Part shown: one piece after another, positions 36,128 through 46,921 of the stretch | Position numbering within the stretch: the first letter of the stretch is position 1 | Layout of the letters: every line of letters starts with the position of its first letter | Assembly: GCF_018873765.1 (NCBI RefSeq) | Contig: NC_057919.1 | Location: 69,124,984-69,188,983 of the forward strand | DNA length: 64,000 nucleotides | Direction of reading: 5' to 3' | Source: Telopea speciosissima | Taxonomy: Eukaryota > Streptophyta > Magnoliopsida > Proteales > Proteaceae | Made by a program: the position numbers and the translations under genes | The notes under the pieces: model-generated | The model's input: only the letters and a program-made list of their open reading frames with translations | What the model was told of the DNA's origin: nothing | The model's database searches: none

Positions 36128-36716
36128 TGATGCAGGTCCAAGTGTACGAAAGAAGAAGAAGAGCCTTGACTAGGCTGTTTCGTTGGAGCCTTTATTTTCC
36201 ATACCTAGTTTTTTTTTAGCGTTTTAGTTAGTAGGGATAAAACAGTCTTTTTCCCTTTATTTACTTAGATCTTCCCCTCCACGATTTTAGAGGGATGAGT
36301 TGTTTGTTTATTTGTTTGTTTAAACTTGTACTCCTATTTAGAGTACAAGTCTGCTGTTTTTTTTATTAGGATTCAGGTTAGGAACCACTAGTCCTAATCT
36401 GATTAGGATTGTATCTAGGATTTAGAATAGGGATTCCTAGTTCAGATCTGACTATTTGTAAGGCCCTTTGCCCCTTCTTTTTATTATAAATACACCTATC
36501 GTGGGCAGGCACCCCCACTAATTTTCTGCATAAAAAATTCCTGTTTTCTAATCTGAGATTGCTGCCATCGTGTTGCTGCCTCTGCTCCTCTGCGAGCTTG
36601 CATCCTTGTGGAACTCAAGGTGGTGAAGGGTGGGTGGACTCCTGCGACTCCTTGCATTGTGGAGATCGGAAGGTTCTATCAAGTCTTCAAGTTGCTGCCT
36701 TTAATTATGCAATACA
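36128..36716 (+). repeat. 3' LTR of the gypsy element
   Basis: Begins TGATGCAGGTCC right after the polypurine tract. Has TATAAATA at 36485-36492, placing the transcription start near 36515. The right end is inferred only from a possible target duplication, because the 5' LTR is nearly all deleted and gives no comparison. Confidence 0.6.
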
Positions 36717-37590
36717 GTAAGTTACATCTGTTCTATTTTAGTTTACCTTGTTTGACCCTAATCTACAGCCTATTCTCCATCAACCCTAGTTTCTCCCTTA
36801 AACCCTAAAGCTTCTAAAATCTGCCCAGCCTTGACCAACTAGCCAAATCAATCCAAACTTCAACCGAATCACCTTCCCCACCTCTGTGACACTCGGCCAG
36901 AAACCCTTGACCTGATTCCCCTTAGAAACCCTAAATCCCTTCATTCCCTCCTCTTCCAAAACCCGAAACCCTAACCTTAGTATTTCAGAATTTTTATTTC
37001 TTGTTCAAATCTAATTAGAATCTACACCAATAGACTCCTAAAAACCTGCATATGATTATCCAATAAAGCCCTAACTCAAACCCCAATTCCTAATCCTAAT
37101 TTTACCCTAATTAACCAAATCTGTCCCATTCGGCCAACCCCATTACATAACCCTATTCCCTTGGTTCCTAGTGGGACTTGTCCTACCTAGGACTACATTA
37201 AGTAATAGCTCAGATAGATCTGTTTGATTTACCCTTACATCTTCCAATACAAAACAAAAACATCAAAAGTTTGAATAAGCTTAAGCTTTTAGAAAAACCT
37301 AAACAAAAATGCTTCCAGAGATATGTTTTTTTTGTTCTTCTGCCAAAATTCAACACCTTCCAAAAAAACAATTTATCTCGATTCCGATTCCGATTCCGGT
37401 TTAAGCTTCAATCCTGGCAAAAGGTTTTCTGATCGGCCGACCAGCTAACCGTATTGGAGGTCGGCAATGATCCTATCTGTTTATATAGAATAATGAAATC
37501 TGGACCATTGATTCTTATACGATACACAAATTCGTAATTTCTTCCGAGCAACGGTATACTTATCCAATACTAAAGTTACTACCTTCCTCC
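36717..37590. other. Non-coding C+A-rich interval
   Basis: Many ccctaa/aaaccctaa short motifs without a regular telomere-type array. A possible TATA box (tttatatag, about 37480) precedes the ORF at 37591 by about 110 nt. No other feature seen. Confidence 0.5.
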
Positions 37591-37836
37591 TTGACTTCAA
37601 CTCCGACTCCGACTCCGACTCCGACTTGGATTGCTAAAAGTAGTATAGCATTAGTGCATTACTCCTACGGTTCGGAGAGACCGGATGCTTGCGGAAGCTC
37701 TCTCTCTCTCTCTCTCATATCATCATCTCGTCCTGATGAAGCTGATGCCATTAGTTTTCCAGTTTATGTTCACACTCAGGTCAATGGTAGTGAAGGCTTA
37801 CAGTTTGACATAGTGGAGGTGAACTACGTTGGGTGA
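37591..37836 (+). other. Open frame of uncertain coding status
   Basis: An 81-codon frame begins with a TCCGAC repeat encoding Thr-Pro units and continues ...ALVHYSYGSERPDACGSS, a CT-repeat-encoded Ser-Leu run, then AISFPVYVHTQVNGSEGLQFDIVEVNYV. It has no ATG. It ends at a stop overlapping a possible donor (gttg/ggtgaat). The non-repetitive part looks protein-like, but I recognise no family. It may be a truncated first exon. Confidence 0.2.
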
Positions 37837-37945
37837 ATCCATAATTATCTCAGTCAGGTACCGTTTGAATCCCTAATTTTCTCAATGAGCTACCGATTGA
37901 ATCCCTAATTATCTTAATTAGGTACCGTTTGAATCCCTAATTTCT
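37835..37945. repeat. 32-bp tandem repeat, about 3.5 units
   Basis: gaatcc(a/c)taatt starts units at 37835, 37867, 37899 and 37931. Each full unit ends gtaccgttt or ctaccgatt. Non-coding. Confidence 0.9.
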
Positions 37946-40330
37946 TCGTTGTTTCAAATTACAGAGTTGGTCGGTTGTAAGTTGTGACTTTACTGTATTG
38001 TTTCTGAGTTTATCTCAACAAATGTGGTATTTAATCCTCCCACTTGATAGATCCCCCAAAAAAGGACGAAGAGAAGTTGTACCCATGCCTGTTTCTCCTT
38101 GTGTTGTACCCTCCAGTCGTCCAAGAAGGTGGGGGGAATGAATGTCTCCCTAGATTGTTGCATTTTAGTTAACCAGTTCTACATTTAAAAAAAATGCAAA
38201 TCCAGACTAAACCTTTGGAATTCATTTTGTATGCCCAAACTGAGCTACTCATGCTTGTTCATAAGAAACAATATTAGGATATATGAAATGGCTGCTGGAC
38301 AGATCAAATAGGTTGTTGGTGAAGACAACACCAGATGAACCGTTGAGGGGAATGCAATTTATTTCGTGAAGGATATTTCAATCAAGCATAGGACCCTTCT
38401 TGGATTGAAGTTGCAACAAATAATTCCTTCCACAGGTCTTTCACAGTGCTCTTTGAGCATTTTCTCTAGACTCACCAACAACAATTAGAGTAACAGACAC
38501 CAAGAGCAATATCAGTATACAACTTTCGTGCTTGCTTGGTTTGCTTGAAGAGTGTTAGAATGTGGGAAGAGCCATTTGCTTGTTTGGCAGGACTAAGCTT
38601 CCTAGCATCTGATTTAATATTTAGATGACCCTGCCCACAATTTGATGTCTCATCTCTCTTAATCAAGTCTATCGATCCAACTCATAATAACAAATTTAAA
38701 TGATCTGAAATACTTCAATTATTATATAGATGAGTGCAATTGACGATGATATCAAAAACTAAATTCTAAAATGCACAAGTAATCCACAACCAAAATTGTT
38801 CTCAATGAATTATGGTAGAACATAGACAAGTTTCTCAGGAGGGTCGAATCAAGAAAAGATACCCATAAAGATAGGAGGGCCAAAAAGAAATGACTTAAGT
38901 GAAAAATTCAAGGTAAAGTAGCTTAACTAATATGATCGATTCCTCTGCATATTGGGAAGTTTGGAAGTCTATTTCTTAAAGAAGGTAAACCCAAAAAAGG
39001 GGCTTACCAAGTGCACTAGGATCACGCCACTGTAGGGTCTGGGGAGGGTCATAATGTATGCAGCCTTTCCCCTGCTTTCGCAGAGAGGCTGTTTCCAGAC
39101 TCGAATCCTAACCACTTGATCGCAATGGAGTAACCTTTACCGTTGCACCAAGGCCTGTCCTCTCTTAAAGAGGGTAAATCAGTCGAATCAAAATGACATT
39201 CTTATAATCATGTCAAGCATAGAGGCAGAAATTTAATCTCTTGTATTCCTCTCAGACATCTCTGAAGCCACAGGTCAACATGTATCGTCAATGAGTATAA
39301 GCATCTACAAAATGGACCTTCTGGAGGGCTTCCCAAATGCTCCCTGAACCTTGACAATCTAAGGATCACATAAAACACAATTGCATCTTTCTAATGTGCA
39401 TTTTTAGTAAAGAAAAGGTAAAGATTGGTTCTCATTTCGTATTTAATACTGAATCTGCTTTCCTTTCCAGTGGTTCTAATAGCTGAATTTTAATACCAAT
39501 ACTTTTACTGTTTTACACTCGAAATGAACAACAACAAAAAAAGTTGGGGACGGGAACATTCTTAAGAAGTTTCTCTGGACCCTAGCTTATATTCAAAAGA
39601 GCAATTAGGTGTTTATGTTAAATATAAAATGGGAATGGATCATTAGGTGGAGAAGAGGGTCATTGATTCATGGTAGAAAACCTCTTCCCAAACCACATGT
39701 TTCTTGGATGGATCGTTGATTTAAGATGGGTTGCGCTAATGTTAATGACTATCATTGCTGGAGAAAATACTCACTTGGAATATTTCAAAGCTGTACCTAA
39801 TATACTTGTTTTTCCTGAGTTGGTTGAGTAAAGTTGACCAGAATAATTTCAGTGGAGAATTTTTATAAGATGGGACTTCTTTAGTTTGTAAGGATAGGTA
39901 TTTTTATTTGTTTCTTTTCTTTATGTATGTTGTTCACTTCTTTCAGAGGCCAGGGGATGTTCATTCACAGAAAATGACACCCCTAACTCATGTAATCTCT
40001 TGTGCCTTATTCAGTTATTTGCTTTTTCTTAGGCCAGGGGATTAGGTGCGGTTTTCCATACTTGGTTAGTTGTTACCTAATAGGAAATCCATATTTTGTG
40101 GCTATCATGTTCTCAATCTCAGCTATCTTGTTACTAGAATCATTTTTATCTTATTTGATTAACAGCTTTTGGCAGTTGCTGGTGTTCTTGTCAACAACTT
40201 TAGTCTCTTCTCCATATTATTTTTTGCTGAAATGGATGTTAACTTTAGCACTCTCTCTCTCTCTCTCAATGTAGTTGTTATTTATAATATGGTAATGGAT
40301 TTCAGTAAACAACTTAAATGTGTCCTGGAT
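37946..40330. other. Non-coding interval
   Basis: No convincing ORF. About 38990-39160 contains a cctttcccctgctttcgcag stretch with the cadence of a dispersed repeat, not assigned. The leucine-rich frame at 40002-40274 is a low-complexity artefact. Confidence 0.5.
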
Positions 40331-42900
40331 GGCTCTAATCTCATATGAGAGGGGCTATCTTAGACTTTGTTTATGAGGTGTGTCCTGCATGGTTGCATTT
40401 GGAATTGATACTTTTCATTTCTGTTGGTTTAAACTTATGAGAATGAGAGTTGAATAGTGGATGAATGCATTAAATGAATCATGGATGTTTTAATGCTATT
40501 TCTTACTTAGGTTAGGATATTGATCATGGATTGTGGATTAATGCTTGGAAGTACTTTTAATGCATATGGCGGTCTTTTACAATTGAAATATGGTATTGGT
40601 GGGTAGATGCAGGAAATGTTTAAAGTTTGGTCTTCGAAGAGATGCCTTTGCAAATTGTTCAATTAGTGATGTGTTACGCAAAATTTGGTGGGTTTGATTA
40701 TGCTAGAACAACATTCTATCAGATACAGTCATACAGAAGCATGATTTTTTTTTCATGGAATGCAATTATTACTTGTTAATTAATACCAGGAACGATGCCC
40801 ACGATGTATTCCTTAACCACATGATTTCTATTGATCACTTTTCATTGATTGCATGTGGACTATCATGTTTATTTAATTTCTGTTGATATCTTTTCCTTGT
40901 AGTGGAGGATGGCACTATCTCAATCTCAAGTATTCACTTTGTCCAGTTTATGAATTATGATATATACAATTAATGCATTCCAGTTTCAGCTAGCTTGAAT
41001 TATATGTTATTGATGTAGGACAGCAGGAGAGTAGCTGAGGATTGATGATTTATGAGAGGGGCTGTTTTAGGCTTCCTTTATATGATGTATCATGTGTGGT
41101 TGCATTTGGAATTTATAATTTTCATTTCAGTAGGTTTTAACTTTTGAGAAAGAGAGTTGAATGGTGGATGAATGGATCATAGTTGTTTTACTGTTATTTC
41201 TTACTTGGGATATGGATCATGGTTGATCATGATTGCAAAGGCATGATTTGGTTTCATACAATGCAATTGTTATTTGTTACTTTAATTCTAAGAACCATGC
41301 CCACAATGTATGGCTTAACCACATAATTTATGTTGATCTCTTTTCATTGACAGGGTTCTTGATTTTAATTTACCATTCTTCATGTTTGGACTTTGGATGA
41401 AGAATATAAAGCCATATATTGGATCATGGATGATTTATGTTGATCTCTTTTCATTGACAATGTAGCTCAATTACTCTTGATCGGGGATTGCTTGTACCAA
41501 GAACTCTAGCATGATCGTTGGTCTAGACGTGTCAAGAAAGAATCTCTTTGGTGCAAAGCACATCAAGGTCCTGTCCAATTTTTGGTAAGCATGTCAGTAT
41601 TATAAAGTTAAAAACACTTACTGAGATCCACGAAATTGATCTATGGTGACAAGGGATTTGAAAAAAATGAAGATCAGAAACATCTGTCAAAGTAAGGCTG
41701 AAGTGTTTTGAATCACTTGAAGATGATGATGATGATGATGAAGATGGTGATGAGGAAGACAGCCAATTTTTTTTAGGTCGTTAATATCACTGCTTGGTCA
41801 TAGCTTAATTGAAGCTTAATGATGGTTGCAGAAGGGCCTGGTGACAGAGGATGATGGCGATCTTCTACTTTGTAAGACTGCTACCATGTGTCTTAAGAAT
41901 TTGTTTACTCCTTTATTTCTTGATTTTCTTGGCTTTTTTTTCTCCTCTTCTCCTCCCCCATCTGATGGCCACTGGGCTGAGAACCTGTTTCCACCTTTTT
42001 ATAATAAGTTAGCAATCTCTTGTCTTGGACTAATAATATGTATGGGATGATGTCTTGAGTTAAAACCAGATTGGCATGTATGCAAAAAGTGGTGGGTTTG
42101 ATTCTGCTAGAACAGAATACAGAGGAATGATTTTCTTTTCATGAAATGCAATTATTACTTGTTACTTAATGCCAAGAACCATGCCCACAATGTATGCCTT
42201 AACCACATGATTTTTGTTGATCTCTTTCATTGATTGCTTGTGGACTATCATGATTTACATGATTTCTATTGATCTCTTTTCAATGTAGTGGATGATGCAC
42301 TATCTCAATCTCAGGTATTCATTTTGTTCAATTTATGAATTGTGTTATAAGTAATTGATGAATTCCATTTTCAGTTCTCTATTCTTATTTGTTATTTTTG
42401 TAGGACAGCAGGAGAGTAGTTGACTAATGATTTATAAGAGTAGCTGAGGACTGATGATTTATGAGAGGGGCTGTCTTATGAGTTTTTTTATGAGATGTAT
42501 CATGCATGGTTGCATTTGGAATTGATAATTTTCATTTCAGTAGGTTTTAACTTATGAGTGTTGAATAGTGTATTATTCGCATTCAATGGATGAATGGGTC
42601 ATGGATGCTTTACTGCTATTTCTTATTTGAGATATAGATCATGATGCAGAGGCATGATTTGGTTTCATTGAATGCAATTATTATACTTAATGCCAAGAAC
42701 CATGCTGACAATGTATGCCTTGACCACATGATTTCTGTTGATCTCTCTTCATTGACAATTCTTCATGTTTGGATGAAGAATGTAAAGCTATATATTGGAT
42801 CATGGATGATTTAAGTTTATCTATTTTAATTGATACTGGAAAACTGAATTAACACGAAACCGTACCGGATTGAAATTCAGTATATTTGATGTTTGTTGAC
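40330..42900. repeat. Imperfectly triplicated non-coding block with exon-like islands
   Basis: The phrase from gagaggggctgtctta through ggttgcatttggaattgata and gttgaat..tggatgaatg recurs at about 40343, 41053 and 42459. A second phrase (ccatgcccacaatgtatgcc ... ccacatgatttctgttgatctc) recurs at about 40795, 41290, 42175 and 42700. A third (tgtaggacagcaggagagtag) occurs at about 41015 and 42400. Exon-like islands sit between them: 41688-41780 encodes VKVRLKCFESLE followed by an Asp/Glu run, and 41835-41900 encodes KGLVTEDDGDLLLCK after a tgcag acceptor. The islands look like remains of an intron-rich gene duplicated internally; no continuous reading frame could be built. Confidence 0.55.
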
Positions 42901-42958
42901 TTGTGAATCTTCTCAATTATAATTGTTCTCATTTGCTTTCTTGTATGAGAGTCTTTAG

Positions 42959-43030
42959 CTCAAATGGGTAGAGCACTTGGGATTTCCCAAGATATGGTGG
43001 TTTAAATCCATCAAGACTCATTTATTGTTA
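42959..43030 (+). tRNA. tRNA-like sequence (probable tRNA pseudogene)
   Basis: A cloverleaf folds with a perfect 7-bp acceptor stem (gagtctt/aagactc), a D arm (gctc-aaatgggta-gagc), a 5-bp anticodon stem (cttgg/ccaag) and a 5-bp T arm (ggtgg-tttaaat-ccatc, one G-T pair). Box A-like tagctcaaatgggta and box B-like ggtttaaatcc are present. The anticodon loop (gatttc) has six instead of seven bases, so no anticodon can be assigned. It could be a tRNA pseudogene or a SINE head; the following sequence shows no SINE body I know. Confidence 0.55.
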
Positions 43031-43931
43031 TTAAGTCTGGGGTAAATTACTTATGCACCCCCTGTACTATGACCCGATTGATTGATACCCCTAACTTTTG
43101 AAACTATTACTTGAACAACCCTTGCATTTTAAGATTTCTTACAAGTAGCCCCTATATGTTAGCCAGTCACCGTTCAGTGATGACGCCATGGGTTAGAAAA
43201 TCCTAAATGTGCAAACTACCTTTTAAGGGTAGTGAAGGATTTGCATACCAGAGAGAATGATTTCTTGTTGAGAGGGTTTTCATTGAGGAAGTTGAGAATT
43301 ACAAAGAGAATTTCTTCAGTGAGGAGATCGAAAGGGTTGAAGCCCAAGCCTTCCATGTTGAGGCACCGTAAGATGCATGGTAGATGACATTTTGTTCAGT
43401 TCCCCTCATCCACACATCAAAGCATGTGACAAGTGTCCTTCTTCCCCCGCCCCCACCCCCAAAAGAAAAATAAAGAGGGTCAAGTAGTTTTCCCTAAAAA
43501 ACACATTGACATTTATTTTTTAAAGAAGTTAAACCTGGATAATAGAGGAGGCATTATATGATCCACTCGAATTGACATTTAGATTAGTTCTCCTTGTCGA
43601 CATATCGGTGTTTGTGATTAGTGGTAGGAAAAAAAAAAACTCTAATAAACAAAGTCAAATTGTTTGCAGCATAAAATCCATTATTTTTTTTTTAATTTTT
43701 AATTTTTTTAAGTTAACCATGATAATGGAGGAGACATCTTATGATCCACTCTGGTCGGTGCATGTGGCCAATAAATCTTTTCAACACGCCATAGGGAAAA
43801 TGTACAGGGTAAGTCGTAAAAACAATGTAATGAAAGGATATTGAAAACCTTGTTCTCTACCCTCTCTCAAATAAGTCCATAGTGTTAGTCTTCATTGTGG
43901 ATATTAGATGCCTGGTGGGAATAATGTGGGA
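43031..43931. other. Non-coding interval
   Basis: About 43035-43200 (ggggtaaattacttatgcac ... ctatgacccgattgattgat) reads like the end of a common plant MITE, unassigned. No coding region recognised. Confidence 0.45.
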
Positions 43932-44237
43932 TTAGTCGGAGGGCTCGAATTTCTTGTAGAAATTCATGTGTCGATTCAAGGCTTCTTCGGCGATGATAAG
44001 CCTATCTGATTTGAAAATCTCGTCCTTCACAGCCTCGGCGCACAGACCACAGATCCATCATCCTTGGTATCTCTCACTAACTCTAGATATGTAATTGGGC
44101 GTGCATTCCTCTATCAATCCACAACATTCGCATTTGGCAAACTCGACTTCCACCTGTGCGCTACAAAACTTAATAGTAGTTGATGGAGATTCTGGAACAG
44201 ACTTCGTCATTGAATTACTGAAAATCGTAGCAGACAT
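43932..44237 (-). pseudogene. DUF1677 protein gene with one nonsense codon
   Basis: Reading from ATG 44237 to stop 43932 gives a single 101-codon frame interrupted only by TGA at 44060-44058 (codon 60). Before it: MSATIFSNSMTKSVPE, then VEVEFAKCECCGLIEECTPN and YISRVSERYQG. After it: WICGLCAEAVKDEIFKSDRL and EEALNRHMNFYKKF. This is the plant DUF1677 family (about 100 residues, paired CxxC motifs CECC and CGLC, function unknown). Relatives have arginine at the stop (RYQGRWICG), so CGA to TGA is the simplest change. The position usually Cys in NFCRKF is Tyr here. Intronless, as is usual for the family. Confidence 0.85.
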
Positions 44238-45209
44238 TGCTCGAACCCTAGGAATAAAAAATCTACAATCAAAATTGAAAAAAAAAATTAATAAAAATTG
44301 CAAGCCGTCAACAAAAGAAACCCAGGAAGCCTGTAAGGCATGAGTAGCAGTTCCTGTTATCCTTCATGACGATCGAATTGAAGCAGAAGTACAATCACCG
44401 CTCGATCCTTAACCTATTTGTTCGCAATCCAATAACCCAAAATGGACTCACCTACATTTACTTGTTCCTCCTGTTTGGATCGCTAACGTATGCCACCGTA
44501 GAAGGCGGTGGTCAACCACCACCTTTTTGTGAAAGTTGGGATAAGGCTGCATACATTACGATCTTCCCAAGACCCTATAGTGGTGGGAGCTTTGTGCACT
44601 GAGTATGCCCTGTTTTTTTTAACAAAGATAATGGTTTAGGCATCGTATAATCTAATCGGGTCAAGACATTTGGTCAATTCTCCCTTAAATTAATTATTCA
44701 AATTATTTTTCCTAAAAAAATGCAATTGGTGTGTATATATAATCACGTTGGCATATCGATGCACTCAGGTTGGACATTTGGATCAGTTCCCTTAACACGT
44801 CAACAAACTATTTTGTGGTAAAAATTGAATCGGTTTAAGAATCGAGAATCAGCCCATGAATCAATCCGATTTAAGATAAATCATAAAGAAAATGACTAGG
44901 AATCGGCTGATTCGGAAAGCAACGATTAGGAACAATGGAAATCGGGATTGATGTCAGTCAATTCACTGATCCGATTCTTGATTATTAAAACCATGCATAC
45001 AAACTCATTTTGAAATTGCCAAAAAAATGGCGCGCTCCCTCCTTTCCAGAATTTAGAATTCGTTTTTTCAGAGTACCTACTCCAAAGTCCAAAGGTGCTG
45101 GAGATTGCATACATCACTTTCCCAATCTCATCTCTCTCTATCTCTCCTCCATTGCCATCTCCTCAAACCCTGACACCGAATATCCAGATATCATCAGTTT
45201 GTAACGATC

Positions 45210-45340
45210 ATGGAAGGAGAACTATCTTTGTGTTACCACGCAGCAAAGAAGAAGGCCACCGCAGTCATGGGCGCACCACAGTCTAAGCGACTTCCCACCA
45301 ACATGAATCGAGCCGTCTTGGGAGAGGGGTGGACATTGTA
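45210..45340 (+). other. Possible truncated coding start, uncertain
   Basis: ATG at 45210 follows a ctctctctatctctcctcc leader and opens MEGELSLCYHAAKKKATAVM...NMNRAVLGEG before running into the MITE at about 45335. The rest of 44238-45209 shows nothing recognisable. Protein-like but unidentified, so only a candidate gene remnant. Confidence 0.2.
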
Positions 45341-45492
45341 CATGGATAGTCAAAAATTCATATTCGATTCATGTTATTACCAATTAAAGGTATCCATATT
45401 CGAAAAATCGATTTCCAAAAACTATCTGACTGTTGATACAGTTAGTATTATTATATTTAATTCGAATTCAATCCGTATACATCCCTACTCTT
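45335..45492. repeat. MITE-like dispersed element (about 158 bp)
   Basis: Left end attgtacatggatag and right end aatccgtatacatcccta are partly inverted matches (gtacatggat versus gtatacggat). Relatives occur at 8229-8450 and 8885-9000. Target duplication not clear. Confidence 0.5.
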
Positions 45493-45671
45493 AAGGACAA
45501 TAGTGACCCTTAGGGTTGCATAGAGTGCCAAACAAGTCCAAGTCCAAGCCCAAGCCCAATCTGTCCCAAAATGATACAAATTGGCAGGACTGAAATTACA
45601 ATTTGTGATCATAAACGTAATCTGATAAACTACATATAACATGTAAAAAATTGCATTTTATTTATGTGTCA

Positions 45672-45798
45672 ACGTTCTCTGTGCCGCAGCGCAGGCTGCA
45701 CCCAGACACATGGGCCTGTCACTCAGGGGGACAGGGTGGTCATTGCACCCATCCCCCATGTGTCTGGGAGCAGTCTGTGCCCTCGGCACAGAGAACAT
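45672..45798. mobile_element. Fold-back (hairpin) MITE, about 127 bp
   Basis: gttctctgtgccgcagcgca (from 45674) pairs with tgccctcggcacagagaac (to 45796), and the arms continue inward through cagacacatggg / catgtgtctggg. The whole unit folds as one long hairpin with a short GC-rich loop. No target duplication certain, no coding capacity. Confidence 0.75.
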
Positions 45799-45897
45799 TC
45801 TCCCTTACTTTTTTTGGACAGAAATGAGCATTGTATGGACCTCGCCCAAGTTACCTAGACTGGGCTTGCTCAGGGGTATGAGTTGGACTTAGGACAT

Positions 45898-45944
45898 CAG
45901 CCCAAGCCTAAGCCCAAGCTCAAGCCCAAGCCCAAGCTCAAATT
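45898..45944. repeat. cccaag-type hexanucleotide repeat
   Basis: Repeated agcccaagc/agctcaagc units. A shorter run of the same motif (aagtccaagcccaagccc) sits at about 45536-45560. Confidence 0.8.
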
Positions 45945-46691
45945 GGCAAAGGAAAAGTCCAAGCTAGCAGAGGACTGGGCCGCCTGGCCAAGCTGTCCGA
46001 ATTCCAATGACAGGCTGGCTGGCTGGGTCTTCTGATTCTTTGTCCAATCTTCCCTTCGTAGAGCTGCCGACCACGTGTGTTGTTCCCATTGGCAGATCGC
46101 ATCGTTGCACATTTGTCCCTGAGACCCTTGACCTGGGCTCCTGGGCTCTCCCTCCTCCTTCTCCTCTCTCTCTCTGTTTCTGTTTCTGTTTCTGTTTTTC
46201 TCTTCTCTCGCCTCTCCTCCCCTGAAGAACTAGAAATGTGCAGGGCATAATTGAGTGGTGACTCGGCCGGTGACTCGGTGCCAATAATTTGTGTGTGCGA
46301 GAGAGAGAGAGAAATCAGAACTAAAGGTTTCAGGCGTGTTTGCGGTTTGCCAGGCAGAGGCAAAGGCAATGTCCACCGTTTAATTGAACGATGATAAGAT
46401 AAAACAGATTGAGAGAGAGACGACGACGAAGACTACCGCTGCCGGCGGAAGAATAGTTATTGTGAAGATTATTGAAATAGAATTTGGGGTCATGGAAAAG
46501 AACGGAAAGAAGGGTCGAACAGCTCGTTTTCAGAGGCTGCCGCAATCGAATATAACCTTTAACAAATAACTATGTTCTTTCTCTGAAAATAATTCCATCT
46601 TTTCTCATTGACAATTGAGGCCCTCTCTGAAGAAATACAGAGAAGAAGAAGAAATTTGGTGGTTTGGTTTGGCAGCTTTAGATTGGTGACG

Positions 46692-46883
46692 ATGACGACG
46701 ATTGAGGGTGTAATGGATGCGACGGTTTTGGACGACATTATTCGGAGACTTCTCGAAGGAAAAGGAGGAAGACAGGTTCAATTATCCGAGATTGAGATCC
46801 GGCAGCTCTGCCTCCATGCCAGACATCTCTTCCTCTACCAGCCCAATCTCCTTCATCTCCATGCTCCCATCAAAATCTGCGGT

Positions 46884-46921
<38 letters not shown>

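Larger units (their letters stand above)
33468..36716 (+). mobile_element. Deleted Ty3/gypsy retrotransposon (chromovirus)
   Basis: A 55-bp 5' LTR remnant (33468-33522) joins directly to pol. A polypurine tract (ggggagag, 36119-36126) precedes the 3' LTR from 36128. The first about 55 bp of both LTRs match (tgatgcaggtccaag, then gaaagaagaagaagagcc and ttgactaggctg). Possible target duplication agtaa lies at 33463-33467 and 36716-36720, but it makes the LTR end imperfect (AC or ACA), so the right boundary is tentative. Primer-binding site, gag, protease and the first part of reverse transcriptase are missing. Confidence 0.85.

Noticed and set aside
36900-37160. Telomere-type repeat (ccctaaa)n
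   Set aside because: Motifs are scattered with no regular tandem array.
40002-40274. 90-codon hydrophobic plus-strand ORF
   Set aside because: Low-complexity Leu/Ser/Phe composition ending in a CT repeat; no family pattern.
44095-44343. Plus-strand ORF over the DUF1677 locus
   Set aside because: Shadow of the DUF1677 minus-strand coding sequence.
45938-46369. Minus-strand Arg/Glu-rich ORF upstream of PP1
   Set aside because: Driven by CT-rich and TCTGTT-type repeats; no domain, overlaps the likely PP1 promoter.
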